Source of the DNA: Collimonas fungivorans
GTDB lineage: Bacteria > Pseudomonadota > Gammaproteobacteria > Burkholderiales > Burkholderiaceae_D
DNA length: 64,000 nt
Direction: 5' to 3'
NCBI RefSeq assembly: GCF_001584145.1
Contig: NZ_CP013232.1
Span: forward strand, 5,270,001 to 5,334,000
Shown here: in pieces, positions 25,557-37,063 of the stretch
Position numbering within the stretch: position 1 is the stretch's first letter
Layout of the letters: each line of letters begins with the position of its first letter
Translations under genes and position numbers: made by a program
Notes under the pieces: model-generated
The model's input: only the letters and a program-made list of their open reading frames with translations
What the model was told of the DNA's origin: nothing
The model's database searches: none

Positions 25557-26462
25557 TTACTCGGCGTCTTTCAACGCCAGCGCCCGTTCATACAGGGCGT
25601 TTTTCTTTTGCCCCGTAATTTGCGCCGCCAGCGATGAAGCTTGCTTGACTGACAATTCCGACAGCAGAATCCGTAAAATCCGCTCGCCCTCCGCGCTGTC
25701 GTCGACTGCGACAGGCGCGGCTTCGATCAGCAGCACGAATTCGCCCTTCTGCCGGTTGCCGTCGGCCGCCAGCCAGGCCGGCGCTTCGCCCAAGGGACAA
25801 CGGTGCACGCTCTCGAACAACTTGGTCAGCTCGCGCGCCAGCACCACCTGGCGCGCCGGACCGAAGGCCTGCAGCAAGGCGTCGACGGTTTCCACGATCC
25901 GGTGCGGCGCTTCGTACAGCACCAGGGTTGCGCTTGCGCCAGCCAAGCCGGCCAGCACGATCTCGCGCTGCCTGGCCTTGCTCGGCAGGAAGCCGACGAA
26001 CTGGAACTGGTCATTGACCAGGCCGCTGACCGACAGCGCGGTGACTGCCGCCGACGGTCCCGGCAAGGGTAAGGCGCGCAAGCCGGCGCGCAGCACGGCG
26101 TCGACGATGCGGGCGCCGGGATCGGAGACCGCCGGCGTGCCGGCGTCGGACACCAGCGCGATGCGTTCGCCGGCTTGCAGGCGCGCGACAATCTTTTCCG
26201 CGACTTCACGTTCGTTATGCTCGTGCGCCGCCAGCAGGGTCTTGGACAAACCATAGCGTCCCAGCAAATGGGCAGTATTCCTGGTGTCCTCGCATGCCAC
26301 GGCGTCGACCATGGACAATACATGCAAGGCGCGCAGGCTGATATCGCAGACATTTCCGATCGGTGTGGCCAGCACATATAATGTCGACGCGGGATACGCT
26401 TGCTGCGCCACCTCATCCAAAATCGCTGGGTTGACGAGGCTGCTGGCAGATTGATGAGTCAT
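25557..26462 (-). CDS. rsmI: 16S rRNA (cytidine-1402-2'-O)-methyltransferase
   Basis: A 301-residue tetrapyrrole-methylase-fold protein. STLYVLATPIGNVCDISLRAL, ACEDTRNTAHLLGRYG and LVSDAGTPAVSDPG are the RsmI signatures. It 2'-O-methylates C1402 in the ribosomal decoding centre. The annotated ATG lies only 12 bases from the start of the divergent lpoA-like gene and lacks a ribosome site; a GTG about 16 codons in (after GGATGAG) is an alternative. The order rsmI / lpoA-yraN-diaA-dolP is the same as in E. coli. Confidence 0.95.
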   Translation of the reverse strand: MTHQSASSLVNPAILDEVAQQAYPASTLYVLATPIGNVCDISLRALHVLSMVDAVACEDTRNTAHLLGRYGLSKTLLAAHEHNEREVAEKIVARLQAGERIALVSDAGTPAVSDPGARIVDAVLRAGLRALPLPGPSAAVTALSVSGLVNDQFQFVGFLPSKARQREIVLAGLAGASATLVLYEAPHRIVETVDALLQAFGPARQVVLARELTKLFESVHRCPLGEAPAWLAADGNRQKGEFVLLIEAAPVAVDDSAEGERILRILLSELSVKQASSLAAQITGQKKNALYERALALKDAE

Positions 26463-26474
26463 GGGGAGTTATGA

Positions 26475-27632
26475 ATGTTATATAAATGGGCCAAGCTGGC
26501 ACTGACGCTACTGGCGGGTATCCTGTTGAACGGATTGTGCCCGCCTGCGCTGGCAAACACAACCTTGGCCGGATCCGCCGGCCCCGATGGCGGCGCCGAC
26601 ACCATTCCGCTGGCCAGCATCGCCTTGCTGCTGCCGCTGCGCTCCGGCCCGCTGGGCGCGGCCGCCGACGCCGTGCGCGGCGGCTTCCTGAATGCCTACG
26701 AGCGCGACAAGAACGGCCTGGCGGTGACCGTGATCGAAGCGGCCGATACGCCTGGCGACATGCTGGCCGCCTACCTCGCTGCCAGCAAAAAATACGATAT
26801 CCTGGTCGGCCCGCTGTCACGCACCGGCCTCACCGCCATCATCCAGAACGGCCAGGTGGACAAGCCTACGCTTGCCTTGACCCAGCCGGATTTTTCCAAC
26901 GGCAAGGAAATGACCCTGCCGCCGCAGCTGCTGCCTGTCGGCTTGTCGATCGAGGCTGAAGCGCGCCAGGTCGCGAGCTGGGTCGGCGCCGACTATGCGC
27001 CGGGCAAGGTGTTCGTGCTGAGCACCGGCACCGCCTGGCAAAAACGGGTCGCCAATGCGTTCGTGCAGCAGATCCAGGGCAGCGGACTGCACGCCGACGT
27101 CATGACCTTGAACCTCGAAGACGGCGTGTTCAATGCCGGCGCTCTGGGGCAGCTGCAGCAACGGATCGAAAGCGAAAAACCGCGCTTGCTGTTTGCCGCC
27201 CTCAATGCCGACCAGGCGCGCCAGATCCGCACCGCGGTGGGCCAGGAAACACCGATCTTCGGCATCTCCCAGCTCAATCCGCTGACCCTCAACGACAATA
27301 ATCCGGAACACCAGATCCCTGAGCTGAACGGTGTGCGCTTGCTGGATATCCCCTGGCAGGTGGAAGCCGATCATCCGGCCGTGATGGTGTATCCGCACCG
27401 GCCGCTGGCTGCCGACCAGCGCGGCAACGCCGACCTGGAGCGCCTGTACGCCCTGGGCATCGACGCCTTCCGCATCGCCCATGAAATCGCCGCGCGCAAT
27501 ACCGTATTCCAGATCGACGGCGTGACCGGCCAGCTGAACATCAGTTTTGGCGTAGGCATGCCCAGCTTTGAACGGATAGAGCCGGCCGCAGCCTACCAGA
27601 ACGGCGTCGTCACGCCGCTCGGCGCGCCCTGA
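26475..27632 (+). CDS. LpoA-like penicillin-binding protein activator
   Basis: A 385-residue exported protein. A hydrophobic N-terminus ends near PPALA, and a periplasmic-binding-protein-like domain follows (IALLLPLRSGPLGAAADAVRGGF, DILVGPLSR). It corresponds to the C-terminal domain of LpoA, which activates PBP1A; the N-terminal TPR domain of enterobacterial LpoA is absent. A cysteine occurs in the signal region (NGLC), but the lipobox is poor, so lipidation is uncertain. GGGGAG at 26463 sets the start. It heads an lpoA-yraN-diaA-dolP run. Confidence 0.87.
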   Translation: MLYKWAKLALTLLAGILLNGLCPPALANTTLAGSAGPDGGADTIPLASIALLLPLRSGPLGAAADAVRGGFLNAYERDKNGLAVTVIEAADTPGDMLAAYLAASKKYDILVGPLSRTGLTAIIQNGQVDKPTLALTQPDFSNGKEMTLPPQLLPVGLSIEAEARQVASWVGADYAPGKVFVLSTGTAWQKRVANAFVQQIQGSGLHADVMTLNLEDGVFNAGALGQLQQRIESEKPRLLFAALNADQARQIRTAVGQETPIFGISQLNPLTLNDNNPEHQIPELNGVRLLDIPWQVEADHPAVMVYPHRPLAADQRGNADLERLYALGIDAFRIAHEIAARNTVFQIDGVTGQLNISFGVGMPSFERIEPAAAYQNGVVTPLGAP

Positions 27633-27650
27633 CACGGCTGCGGCGCCCGG

Positions 27651-28019
27651 ATGAAACTCCTGGGAACACGCTCGCCGCGCCAGATCGGCGGCCAGTTGGC
27701 GGAAGATCGGGCGCTCAACTACCTGCAGCAACGCGGGCTACAGCTGGTCGAACGGAATTTCCGCTGCAAGGGCGGCGAAATCGACCTGATCCTGCATGAG
27801 CCGGCTTCCGAGCTGCTGGTTTTTGTCGAAGTCAGGCAGCGCAGCAACAGGCGCTACGGCGGCGCCGCAGCCAGCGTCACGCACAGCAAACAGGCCAAGC
27901 TCATCATCGCCGCCCAGTTTTTCCTGCAGCGCTACTCCCAGCCGCCGGCCTGCCGCTTCGATGTTGTCGCCATCGAAGGCGACGCCGTCGAATGGATCAG
28001 GCAGGCATTCGAAACTTAG
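27651..28019 (+). CDS. yraN: YraN family (UPF0102) endonuclease-like protein
   Basis: A 122-residue protein with the family signature: GQLAEDRALNYLQQRGLQLVERNFRCKGGEIDLIL, then LLVFVEVRQRSNRRYGGA. The conserved G-E-I-D and E-V-x residues are those of a restriction-endonuclease-like fold. Activity is not well established. It begins 18 bases after the lpoA-like gene and belongs to the same conserved block. Confidence 0.94.
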   Translation: MKLLGTRSPRQIGGQLAEDRALNYLQQRGLQLVERNFRCKGGEIDLILHEPASELLVFVEVRQRSNRRYGGAAASVTHSKQAKLIIAAQFFLQRYSQPPACRFDVVAIEGDAVEWIRQAFET

Positions 28020-28079
28020 CTCCCGGGCGGGGCAACGACCGCTATAATCAGGCCACGATAACCAAGGCAAGCATATTGA

Positions 28080-29421
<1,342 letters not shown>

Positions 29422-29450
29422 TCCGGCTTGCCTTGAGGTTGCCGGCAATA

Positions 29451-29476
29451 AGCCGGAACAGAAACCGGCTTGCTTT
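29451..29476 (+). terminator. possible terminator after dolP
   Basis: AAGCCGG and CCGGCTT enclose an 8-base loop and are followed by GCTTTT. It lies about 30 bases beyond the dolP stop. The T-run is short, so it may work together with the stronger stem at 29501. Confidence 0.55.
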
Positions 29477-29500
29477 TCCGCTTCTTGTCATATAACGTTG

Positions 29501-29532
29501 CCGCTGGACAAATTGTCCGGCGGCTTTTTTTT
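29501..29532 (+). terminator. strong intrinsic terminator upstream of lemA
   Basis: CCGCTGGACAA and TTGTCCGGCGG form an 11-bp stem with one G-U pair, followed by C and eight T. It ends only ten bases before the lemA start codon, so lemA needs its own promoter within a very short space, or depends on read-through. Confidence 0.85.
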
Positions 29533-29542
29533 GGGGAAAACC

Positions 29543-30133
29543 ATGATCGGCTTCATCATTCTTCTGGTAATTGTGCTCGTCATCGTGTTTTGGGCGGTCG
29601 GTATCTATAACCGCCTGGTGAGCTTCCGCAACCGCTTCAAGAACGCATTCGCCCAGATCGACGTGCAGCTCAAGCGCCGTTACGACCTGATCCCGAACCT
29701 GGTGGAAACCGCCAAGGGCTACATGAAGCATGAACGCGAAACGCTGGAAGCGGTGATCGCGGCGCGCAACCAGGCGGTCAGCGCCAATGCCAAGGTCGGC
29801 GGCAACGCCACCGATGCGGCCGCCGTGCAGCAGATGGCTGCCAGCGAAGGCGCGCTCAGCGCCAGCCTCGGCAAGCTGTTTGCCTTGTCGGAAGCCTATC
29901 CGGACCTGAAAGCCAACCAGAACATGATGCAGCTGACGGAAGAGCTGACCGGCACCGAAAACAAGATCGGCTTTTCGCGCCAGGCGTACAACGACAGCGT
30001 GATGGAATACAACACCGCGATCGAACAGTTCCCCGGCTCGATCTTCGCCAACATGTTTGCCTTCAAGCCGGCGGAGCTGCTGCAGGCCACCGAAGCGCCT
30101 GAAGAACGCAAAGCGGTCAAGGTGACGTTCTAA
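29543..30133 (+). CDS. lemA: LemA family protein
   Basis: The ATG at 29543 gives a 196-residue protein with one N-terminal membrane anchor (MIGFIILLVIVLVIVFWAV) and the LemA signature YNRLVSFRNRFKNAFAQIDVQLKRR, then DLIPNLVETAKGYMKHE. The rest is a helical bundle. LemA proteins often sit with M48 peptidases, as here; the exact role is unknown. Upstream codons in frame lie inside the terminator stem and are not used. Confidence 0.93.
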   Translation: MIGFIILLVIVLVIVFWAVGIYNRLVSFRNRFKNAFAQIDVQLKRRYDLIPNLVETAKGYMKHERETLEAVIAARNQAVSANAKVGGNATDAAAVQQMAASEGALSASLGKLFALSEAYPDLKANQNMMQLTEELTGTENKIGFSRQAYNDSVMEYNTAIEQFPGSIFANMFAFKPAELLQATEAPEERKAVKVTF

Positions 30134-30166
30134 GCCCGGCACCCGAGCCTGGCAGAAGCAGCGCGC

Positions 30167-32143
<1,977 letters not shown>

Positions 32144-32227
32144 TTGTCAATTTCCGAGCTTTCGGCAGAGCTGCCCGCAGGTAGTTATAATGGGTGCTCT
32201 CGGGTATTGCCCGTATTGGATTCCGTC

Positions 32228-32758
32228 ATGCAAGCTCAAGCTGAAAATACCGCCGGCAAACGGCTCTGGATCAAGGTTGCAGGCGCCGCCGCAGTGGTTG
32301 CGCTGGCGCTGGCCGGTTACCTGTCGATGTCGAATACCCATGCGGCGCCGGATGTCTCGTTCATCAATATCAAGGGCGAGCAGGTATCGCTGAAGAGCTT
32401 GCGCGGCAAGGTGGTGATGGTGAATTTCTGGGCCACCAGCTGCACCACCTGCGTCGCCGAGATGCCGCAAATGGTGCAGACCTACAATATGTACAAGGAC
32501 AAGGGCCTCGACTATGTCGCCGTGGCGATGAGCTACGACCCGCCTAACTACGTCATGAATTTTGTGCAAACCCGCGGCCTGCCGTTCCAGGTCGCCCTGG
32601 ATACGCAAAGCAAGCTGGCCGACTCCTTCGGCGACGTCAAGCTGACGCCGACCACCTTCGTGATCGACAAGCAGGGCAATATCATCAAGCGCTACGTGGG
32701 CGCGCCCAAGTTTGACGAGTTGCACGCCTTGCTCGACAAGGCGCTCGCAGCAGCATAA
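32228..32758 (+). CDS. TlpA-like thioredoxin-fold disulfide reductase
   Basis: The ATG at 32228 gives a 176-residue protein with an N-terminal anchor (VAGAAAVVALALAGYLSM) and a periplasmic thioredoxin fold. The redox motif is CTTC (C72-C75) in NFWATSCTTCVAEMP, and the cis-proline loop is TPTTFVIDKQGN. It probably reduces periplasmic disulfides or helps cytochrome c maturation. A TATAAT occurs at 32186-32191 but its -35 is weak. Confidence 0.9.
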   Translation: MQAQAENTAGKRLWIKVAGAAAVVALALAGYLSMSNTHAAPDVSFINIKGEQVSLKSLRGKVVMVNFWATSCTTCVAEMPQMVQTYNMYKDKGLDYVAVAMSYDPPNYVMNFVQTRGLPFQVALDTQSKLADSFGDVKLTPTTFVIDKQGNIIKRYVGAPKFDELHALLDKALAAA

Positions 32759-32784
32759 AAAAAGGCGCATCAAGCGCCTTTTTT
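32757..32784. terminator. bidirectional terminator between tlpA-like gene and winged-helix regulator
   Basis: AAGGCGC-ATCAA-GCGCCTT forms the stem, flanked by a run of A on the left and T on the right. It serves the plus-strand thioredoxin-like gene and the converging minus-strand regulator gene that ends at 32821. Confidence 0.9.
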
Positions 32785-32820
32785 CATGCCTGCCTGTTTT
32801 ATCAGGCTTACCCCGCAGAC

Positions 32821-33333
32821 TTACCTCGACGTCGCCGCGCGCGAAGCCGTGTCATACAGGCCAGAGGCAGTGCGCAGCAATTTGGCGGTATCGCCCAGCG
32901 CCTGGTTCGACAAACCGGTATCTGACAGCACGGTGATCAGGCACTCCTCACGCATCTCCCGGTATTTGAGGCAAAGCGCATAACCGCCGGCGGTGGCCGA
33001 AAAATACGCTTCCTTGCCGACTTTTTCGCTTTGTATGTAACCGGCTTTCACCAGTTTCTTCAGCGCGTAACTGGCAATATGCGTGTCCTCGATATTCAGC
33101 ACAAAACAGATGTCGGCCAGGCTCTTTTTGCGTTCGCGGTGACAAACATGGTGCAGCAAGGAAACTTCGACCGGCGTCATGTCCTTCACGCCGGCCGCCG
33201 ACATGCAGCGCGCCATCCAGCGGTTGAACGCATTGCCGGCAATGATCAATGCATATTCCAGCTCCGACAGCTCAACGCTGCTTTCCGAAGCCAGGTGGGC
33301 GGATGACAGGATTTTAGGTGGAGCGACGTTCAT
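32821..33333 (-). CDS. winged-helix (MarR-like) transcriptional regulator
   Basis: The ATG at 33333 gives a 170-residue protein MNVAPPKILSSAHLASE. The DNA-binding part is MTPVEVSLLHHVCHRERKKSLADICFVLNIEDTHIASYALKKLVKAGYI followed by a beta wing, in the style of MarR. It is divergent from the pyroglutamate operon across a 347-base gap and is a natural candidate for its regulator, which is inference from position. AGGAAATGT precedes the start. Confidence 0.82.
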   Translation of the reverse strand: MNVAPPKILSSAHLASESSVELSELEYALIIAGNAFNRWMARCMSAAGVKDMTPVEVSLLHHVCHRERKKSLADICFVLNIEDTHIASYALKKLVKAGYIQSEKVGKEAYFSATAGGYALCLKYREMREECLITVLSDTGLSNQALGDTAKLLRTASGLYDTASRAATSR

Positions 33334-33680
33334 ACATTTCCTACAAAACACCAAGAAAAATCAATCATACAACTACCTGTGCGAAACGCCAGACTGTCTG
33401 TATTTCAGCAACAACATAAACTATTTACATACAAATTATTGACATTTTATTTTTGATGGACGATATTGCCCTTTGCTTAAGCTCTGGTTAACAAAGAGTA
33501 AGCTCGTTTTGGGGGTAGACTAATTCGGCACGCTGCGACGGCTGCTGACCTGTCCCGCCATTTTTCTTTGCAATTCAACGTGTTGTCCCAGCAGTTAGAG
33601 AACAGAGCCGTGCACCGCCTTGCGGCAGCTACGTTCTGCGCCGCAATTGCCGACCATTCTGCCGAAGGAAACCAGCCGCA
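33334..33680. other. intergenic control region between regulator and pxp operon
   Basis: About 347 bases without a credible gene. The left half is AT-rich and holds a good sigma-70-type promoter (listed separately); divergent promoters are expected. From about 33500 to 33660 I see no motif that I can assign. An AAGGAAA ribosome site precedes pxpB. Confidence 0.6.
33439..33467 (+). promoter_or_regulatory. sigma-70-type promoter for the pyroglutamate operon
   Basis: TTGACA (33439-33444) and GATATT (33462-33467) are separated by 17 bases in an AT-rich stretch. Transcription would begin near 33475 and leave a leader of about 200 bases before pxpB. The -35 is perfect, the -10 has two departures from TATAAT. 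Confidence 0.6.
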
Positions 33681-34334
33681 ATGACCCAAGCCGTCATACA
33701 AGCTCTTGGCGAAAGCGCCCTGATACTGAACACGGGGGCCAGCGCTACCCTGGACTGCCAGCAGCGCTTGTGGGCCATCGCCGCCAAGGCAGCGCATTGG
33801 CCGCATGTGCGCGACGTGGTGCCGGGCATGAATAACCTGACTATCCTGTTCGACCCGCTGGCGGCCGATGCCGAGCAGCTGGCGGACAAGCTCCAGAACG
33901 CCTGGGATGCCGCTTCCGTCAGCCAGAAAACCGGACGCAAGATCGAGATTCCAGTCACCTACGGCGGCGCCAGCGGTCCCGACCTGGAAGAAGTCGCGCG
34001 CCACACCGGCTTGTCGCCGGCCGAGATCGTCAAGCGCCATACGGCGGCTGAATACATCGTCTACTTCATCGGCTTCCAGCCCGGCTTTCCTTACCTGGGC
34101 GGACTCGATCCGCAACTGGCCACGCCACGCCGCAGCCAACCCCGACTGGTAGTGCCGGCCGGTTCGGTCGGCATCGGCGGCAGCCAGACCGGGATTTACC
34201 CGGCGGCCTCGCCCGGCGGCTGGCAGCTGATCGGCCATAGCGCGCTGCGCCTGTTCGATCCCGCCGCCAATCCCCCTACCCTGCTGCAGCCGGGCGACCG
34301 CGTGCGCTTCGTCGCCAGCGAGGTGATCGCATGA
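33681..34334 (+). CDS. pxpB: 5-oxoprolinase subunit PxpB (KipI family)
   Basis: A 217-residue protein with the KipI/allophanate-hydrolase-subunit-1 pattern: IEIPVTYGGASGPDLEEVARHTGLSPAEIVKRH, then YFIGFQPGFPYLGGLDP and VVPAGSVGIGGSQTGIYP. With PxpC and PxpA it forms the bacterial ATP-dependent 5-oxoprolinase that opens pyroglutamate to glutamate. Its stop overlaps the pxpC start (ATGA). Confidence 0.95.
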   Translation: MTQAVIQALGESALILNTGASATLDCQQRLWAIAAKAAHWPHVRDVVPGMNNLTILFDPLAADAEQLADKLQNAWDAASVSQKTGRKIEIPVTYGGASGPDLEEVARHTGLSPAEIVKRHTAAEYIVYFIGFQPGFPYLGGLDPQLATPRRSQPRLVVPAGSVGIGGSQTGIYPAASPGGWQLIGHSALRLFDPAANPPTLLQPGDRVRFVASEVIA

Positions 34335-35305
34335 TCAAGATCTTGCGCGCCGGGCGCATCAACTCGATTCAGGACATGGGCCGCAGCGGTTTCCGCCATC
34401 TCGGCATCTGCCAGTCGGGGGCGCTCGATCGCACCGCACTGGCCATAGCCAACCTGCTGGTCGGCAATCCGAGCGACGCCGCCGCCATAGAATTCACACT
34501 CGGCCCCTGTGAGCTGGCATTCACCGCCGACGGCCGCATCGCCCTGGGCGGCGCCGATTTCGCGGCGACGCTGGACCACAAGCCGCTACCGTCATGGTGG
34601 AGCGTGCGGGTACGGGCCGGACAGATCCTGAGGCTGAACGCCGCCCGGCATGGCATGCGCGCCTACCTGGCGATCGCCGGCGGCATCGATGCCGCCCCTC
34701 AGCTCGGTTCGCGCGCTACTGACCTGCAGGCGGGTTTTGGCGGCCATGGCGGCTGCGCGCTGAAGGAAGGCGACAGCCTGACTGCCGGCGCGCCGGATGA
34801 CCCAACCGCAGCGCTGCATGGCGCGGCGTCTTTCGGCATACGCCCGCCCTCCTGGTACGAAGACGATGCCGAAACGCTGGCGATCCGCGTGATACCCGGC
34901 CCCGAATATGAGCTGTTCACGCAAGCCACGCAAAAAACCTTCTGGAACAGCAACTGGACCTTGACGCCGCAAAGCAACCGCATGGGCTTTCGCCTGAGCG
35001 GGCCGGAACTGAAGATCAAGAAAGGCAGCGACCTGCTGTCCCACGGCGTGCTGCCGGGCGTCATCCAGGTGCCGCCCGCCGGCCAGCCTATCGTGCTGAT
35101 GGCGGATGCGCAAACCACCGGCGGTTATCCGAAAATCGGTGTCGTGATCAGCGCCGACCTGGCCCGGCTGGCCCAGCTGCGCTTCAACCGCACCATACAG
35201 TTTGTCGAATGCGACGCAGCCCAGGCGCGCGAAGAATTGCGCCGGGATGCCTCGTATCTGCAACAGATCGAAACCGCGATGCACTGGTTGCGTCCGGCCA
35301 AATAG
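34331..35305 (+). CDS. pxpC: 5-oxoprolinase subunit PxpC (KipA family)
   Basis: A 324-residue protein of the KipA / biotin-dependent-carboxyltransferase-like family: INSIQDMGRSGFRHLGICQSGALDR, AYLAIAGGIDA, SNRMGFRLSGPEL and LSHGVLPGVIQVPPAGQPIVLMAD. It partners PxpB; the pair probably activates pyroglutamate with ATP. The start codon overlaps the pxpB stop, and pxpA follows after nine bases. Confidence 0.95.
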   Translation: MIKILRAGRINSIQDMGRSGFRHLGICQSGALDRTALAIANLLVGNPSDAAAIEFTLGPCELAFTADGRIALGGADFAATLDHKPLPSWWSVRVRAGQILRLNAARHGMRAYLAIAGGIDAAPQLGSRATDLQAGFGGHGGCALKEGDSLTAGAPDDPTAALHGAASFGIRPPSWYEDDAETLAIRVIPGPEYELFTQATQKTFWNSNWTLTPQSNRMGFRLSGPELKIKKGSDLLSHGVLPGVIQVPPAGQPIVLMADAQTTGGYPKIGVVISADLARLAQLRFNRTIQFVECDAAQAREELRRDASYLQQIETAMHWLRPAK

Positions 35306-35314
35306 GAGCAAGCG

Positions 35315-36112
35315 ATGCCCAAGAAAGAACACAAGCAGGTAGATCTCAACGCCGACCTCGGTGAACAAAGCAACGGTAGCGACGAGGCTCTGCTGGCACT
35401 GGTCAGCTCGGCCAACATCGCTTGCGGCTGGCATGCCGGCAGCGCCCTGATGATGCAGCAATGCGTAGCCTGGGCGGTAGCGCAAGGGGTCGCCATCGGC
35501 GCCCATCCGAGCTTTCCCGACCGCGACAATTTTGGCCGCACCGAAATGCAGCTGCCGGCCAACGAAATCTATAGCGGCGTCCAGTACCAGATCGGTGCGC
35601 TGGCGGCGATCGCCGGTGCGCACGGCGCCCAGCTGGCGCATGTCAAGCCGCACGGCGCGCTGTACAACATGGCGGCGCGCGACGCCCGGCTGGCCGACAC
35701 CATCGTCGCCGCCATCCGCGATGTCGATCCGGGCCTGGCCTTGTTCGGCCTGGGCGGCAGCGAGCTGATCGCCGCCGCCCAGCGCGCCGGCCTGCACGCC
35801 GTGGAAGAAGTGTTCGCCGACCGCGGCTACATGGCCGACGGCAGCCTGGTCAAGCGCGGCACGCCCGGCGCCCTGATCGAAGACGAGGAGCAGGCTCTGG
35901 CACAAACCATGCATATGATCCGTGAAGGCAAGGTCCATGCAATCGACGGCAGCTGGGCCGCGGTCAAGGCGGACACGGTTTGCCTGCACGGCGACGGTGC
36001 ACATGCGCTGGAATTTGCGCGCCGCATCCATGCCGAACTGAAACAGCAAGGCATCGCCATCCGTGCGCCGCGGATAGCCGCTGCCGACACCTTGTTTCCC
36101 CTGCTGGGCTAG
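35315..36112 (+). CDS. pxpA: 5-oxoprolinase subunit PxpA (LamB/YcsF family)
   Basis: A 265-residue protein with the LamB/YcsF signature: [34 protein letters not shown], then [14 protein letters not shown] and [13 protein letters not shown]. It is the third subunit of 5-oxoprolinase. RYLE-type residues E-V-F-A-D-R-G-Y near the middle are conserved. Its TAG stop forms part of the left arm of the inverted-repeat element that follows. Confidence 0.95.
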   Translation: MPKKEHKQVDLNADLGEQSNGSDEALLALVSSANIACGWHAGSALMMQQCVAWAVAQGVAIGAHPSFPDRDNFGRTEMQLPANEIYSGVQYQIGALAAIAGAHGAQLAHVKPHGALYNMAARDARLADTIVAAIRDVDPGLALFGLGGSELIAAAQRAGLHAVEEVFADRGYMADGSLVKRGTPGALIEDEEQALAQTMHMIREGKVHAIDGSWAAVKADTVCLHGDGAHALEFARRIHAELKQQGIAIRAPRIAAADTLFPLLG

Positions 36113-36272
36113 TGGACTGTAGCAGCCGATTCGGGAGTGAAGGGCGCGTATCCGGCGCGCAGGGCAAGGCGCAAAGCGGAGCAATAGCGAGACTATTGCG
36201 AGCATTTGCAACGCCGCCATGCGGGTCGGGTACGTGACAAGCACTTCTGAATTGGCTGTTACAGTTCACTAG
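36109..36272 (+). repeat. inverted-repeat element, copy B, after pxpA
   Basis: Arms 36109-36139 and 36242-36272 pair over 31 positions. The five departures are all G opposite T, so an RNA from the plus strand could pair along the whole arm with G-U wobbles. The left arm includes the pxpA stop codon. The core has GCAAGGCGCAAAGCGGAG, a GCAATAG/CTATTGC stem and GCAACGCCGC, which aligns with the core of the elements at 8063 and 22548. It separates the oxoprolinase genes from the transporter genes. Confidence 0.88.
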
Positions 36273-36343
36273 GAAGCAATAACACCAGGACGTCAACAGA
36301 ATCGGCGGCGCAGCAACGACCGTCTCAACATTAGGAGATAGCA

Positions 36344-37063
36344 ATGACCGTAACAGAATTATTGCCGCTGATCGGCATACCGATAGTGGTGGCTGGTTTT
36401 GCATTGAAATTCAATCCCTTGCTGGTCGTCACCGTGGCAGGGCTGGCGACCGGCCTGTCGGTCGGCATGGATATCGGCACCTTGCTGGAAACCTTCGGCG
36501 AGAAATTCATCAACAGCCGTTCGCTGGCGGTGTATGTGCTGATCCTGCCGGTGATCGGCCTGCTTGAAAGCTACGGGCTGAAAGAACGCGCGCAAGACTG
36601 GATTTCCAGCATGGCGGCCGCTACCTCGGCGCGCATCCTGATGTTGTACTTTGTGTTGCGCCAGGGCCTGGGCGCACTCGGCCTGACCTATATCGGCGGC
36701 CAGGCGCAAACCGTGCGGCCGCTGCTGGCGCCGATGGTTGAAGGCGCCGCTACCGCGCGTTACGGCGAACTGCCGCTGCATATCCGCGACAAGCTGCGCG
36801 CGCATTCCGCCGCTTGCGACAACGTCGCCGTCTTCTTCGGCGAAGACATTTTCATCGCCTTCGGCGCGGTGCTGCTGATGGACGCCTTCCTCAAGGAAAA
36901 CGGCATCCTCGGCATCGAGCCGCTGCATCTCGGCCTGTGGGCGATTCCTACCGCCATCGCTGCCCTGGTCATCCACATGTTCCGCCTGGCGCGGCTGGAC
37001 GCCAGCATCGCGCGCGACATCGCCGCCTGGAAAAAAACCCAAGGACAAGAGGTGACCGCATGA
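36344..37063 (+). CDS. DUF969 family membrane protein, probable 5-oxoproline transporter subunit
   Basis: A 239-residue hydrophobic protein with about six spans: LLPLIGIPIVVAGFALKFNPLLVV, YVLILPVIGLLESYGLKERAQDW and LGLTYIGGQAQTVRPLLAPM. DUF969 and DUF979 proteins co-occur with 5-oxoprolinase and Pcp genes and are regarded as a two-part pyroglutamate uptake system. GGAGATAG precedes the ATG. The stop overlaps the start of the DUF979 gene (ATGA). Confidence 0.88.
   Translation: MTVTELLPLIGIPIVVAGFALKFNPLLVVTVAGLATGLSVGMDIGTLLETFGEKFINSRSLAVYVLILPVIGLLESYGLKERAQDWISSMAAATSARILMLYFVLRQGLGALGLTYIGGQAQTVRPLLAPMVEGAATARYGELPLHIRDKLRAHSAACDNVAVFFGEDIFIAFGAVLLMDAFLKENGILGIEPLHLGLWAIPTAIAALVIHMFRLARLDASIARDIAAWKKTQGQEVTA

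Noticed and set aside
34592..36244. 550-codon open frame on the minus strand
   Set aside because: Antisense to pxpC-pxpA with shadow-type composition and no motif.
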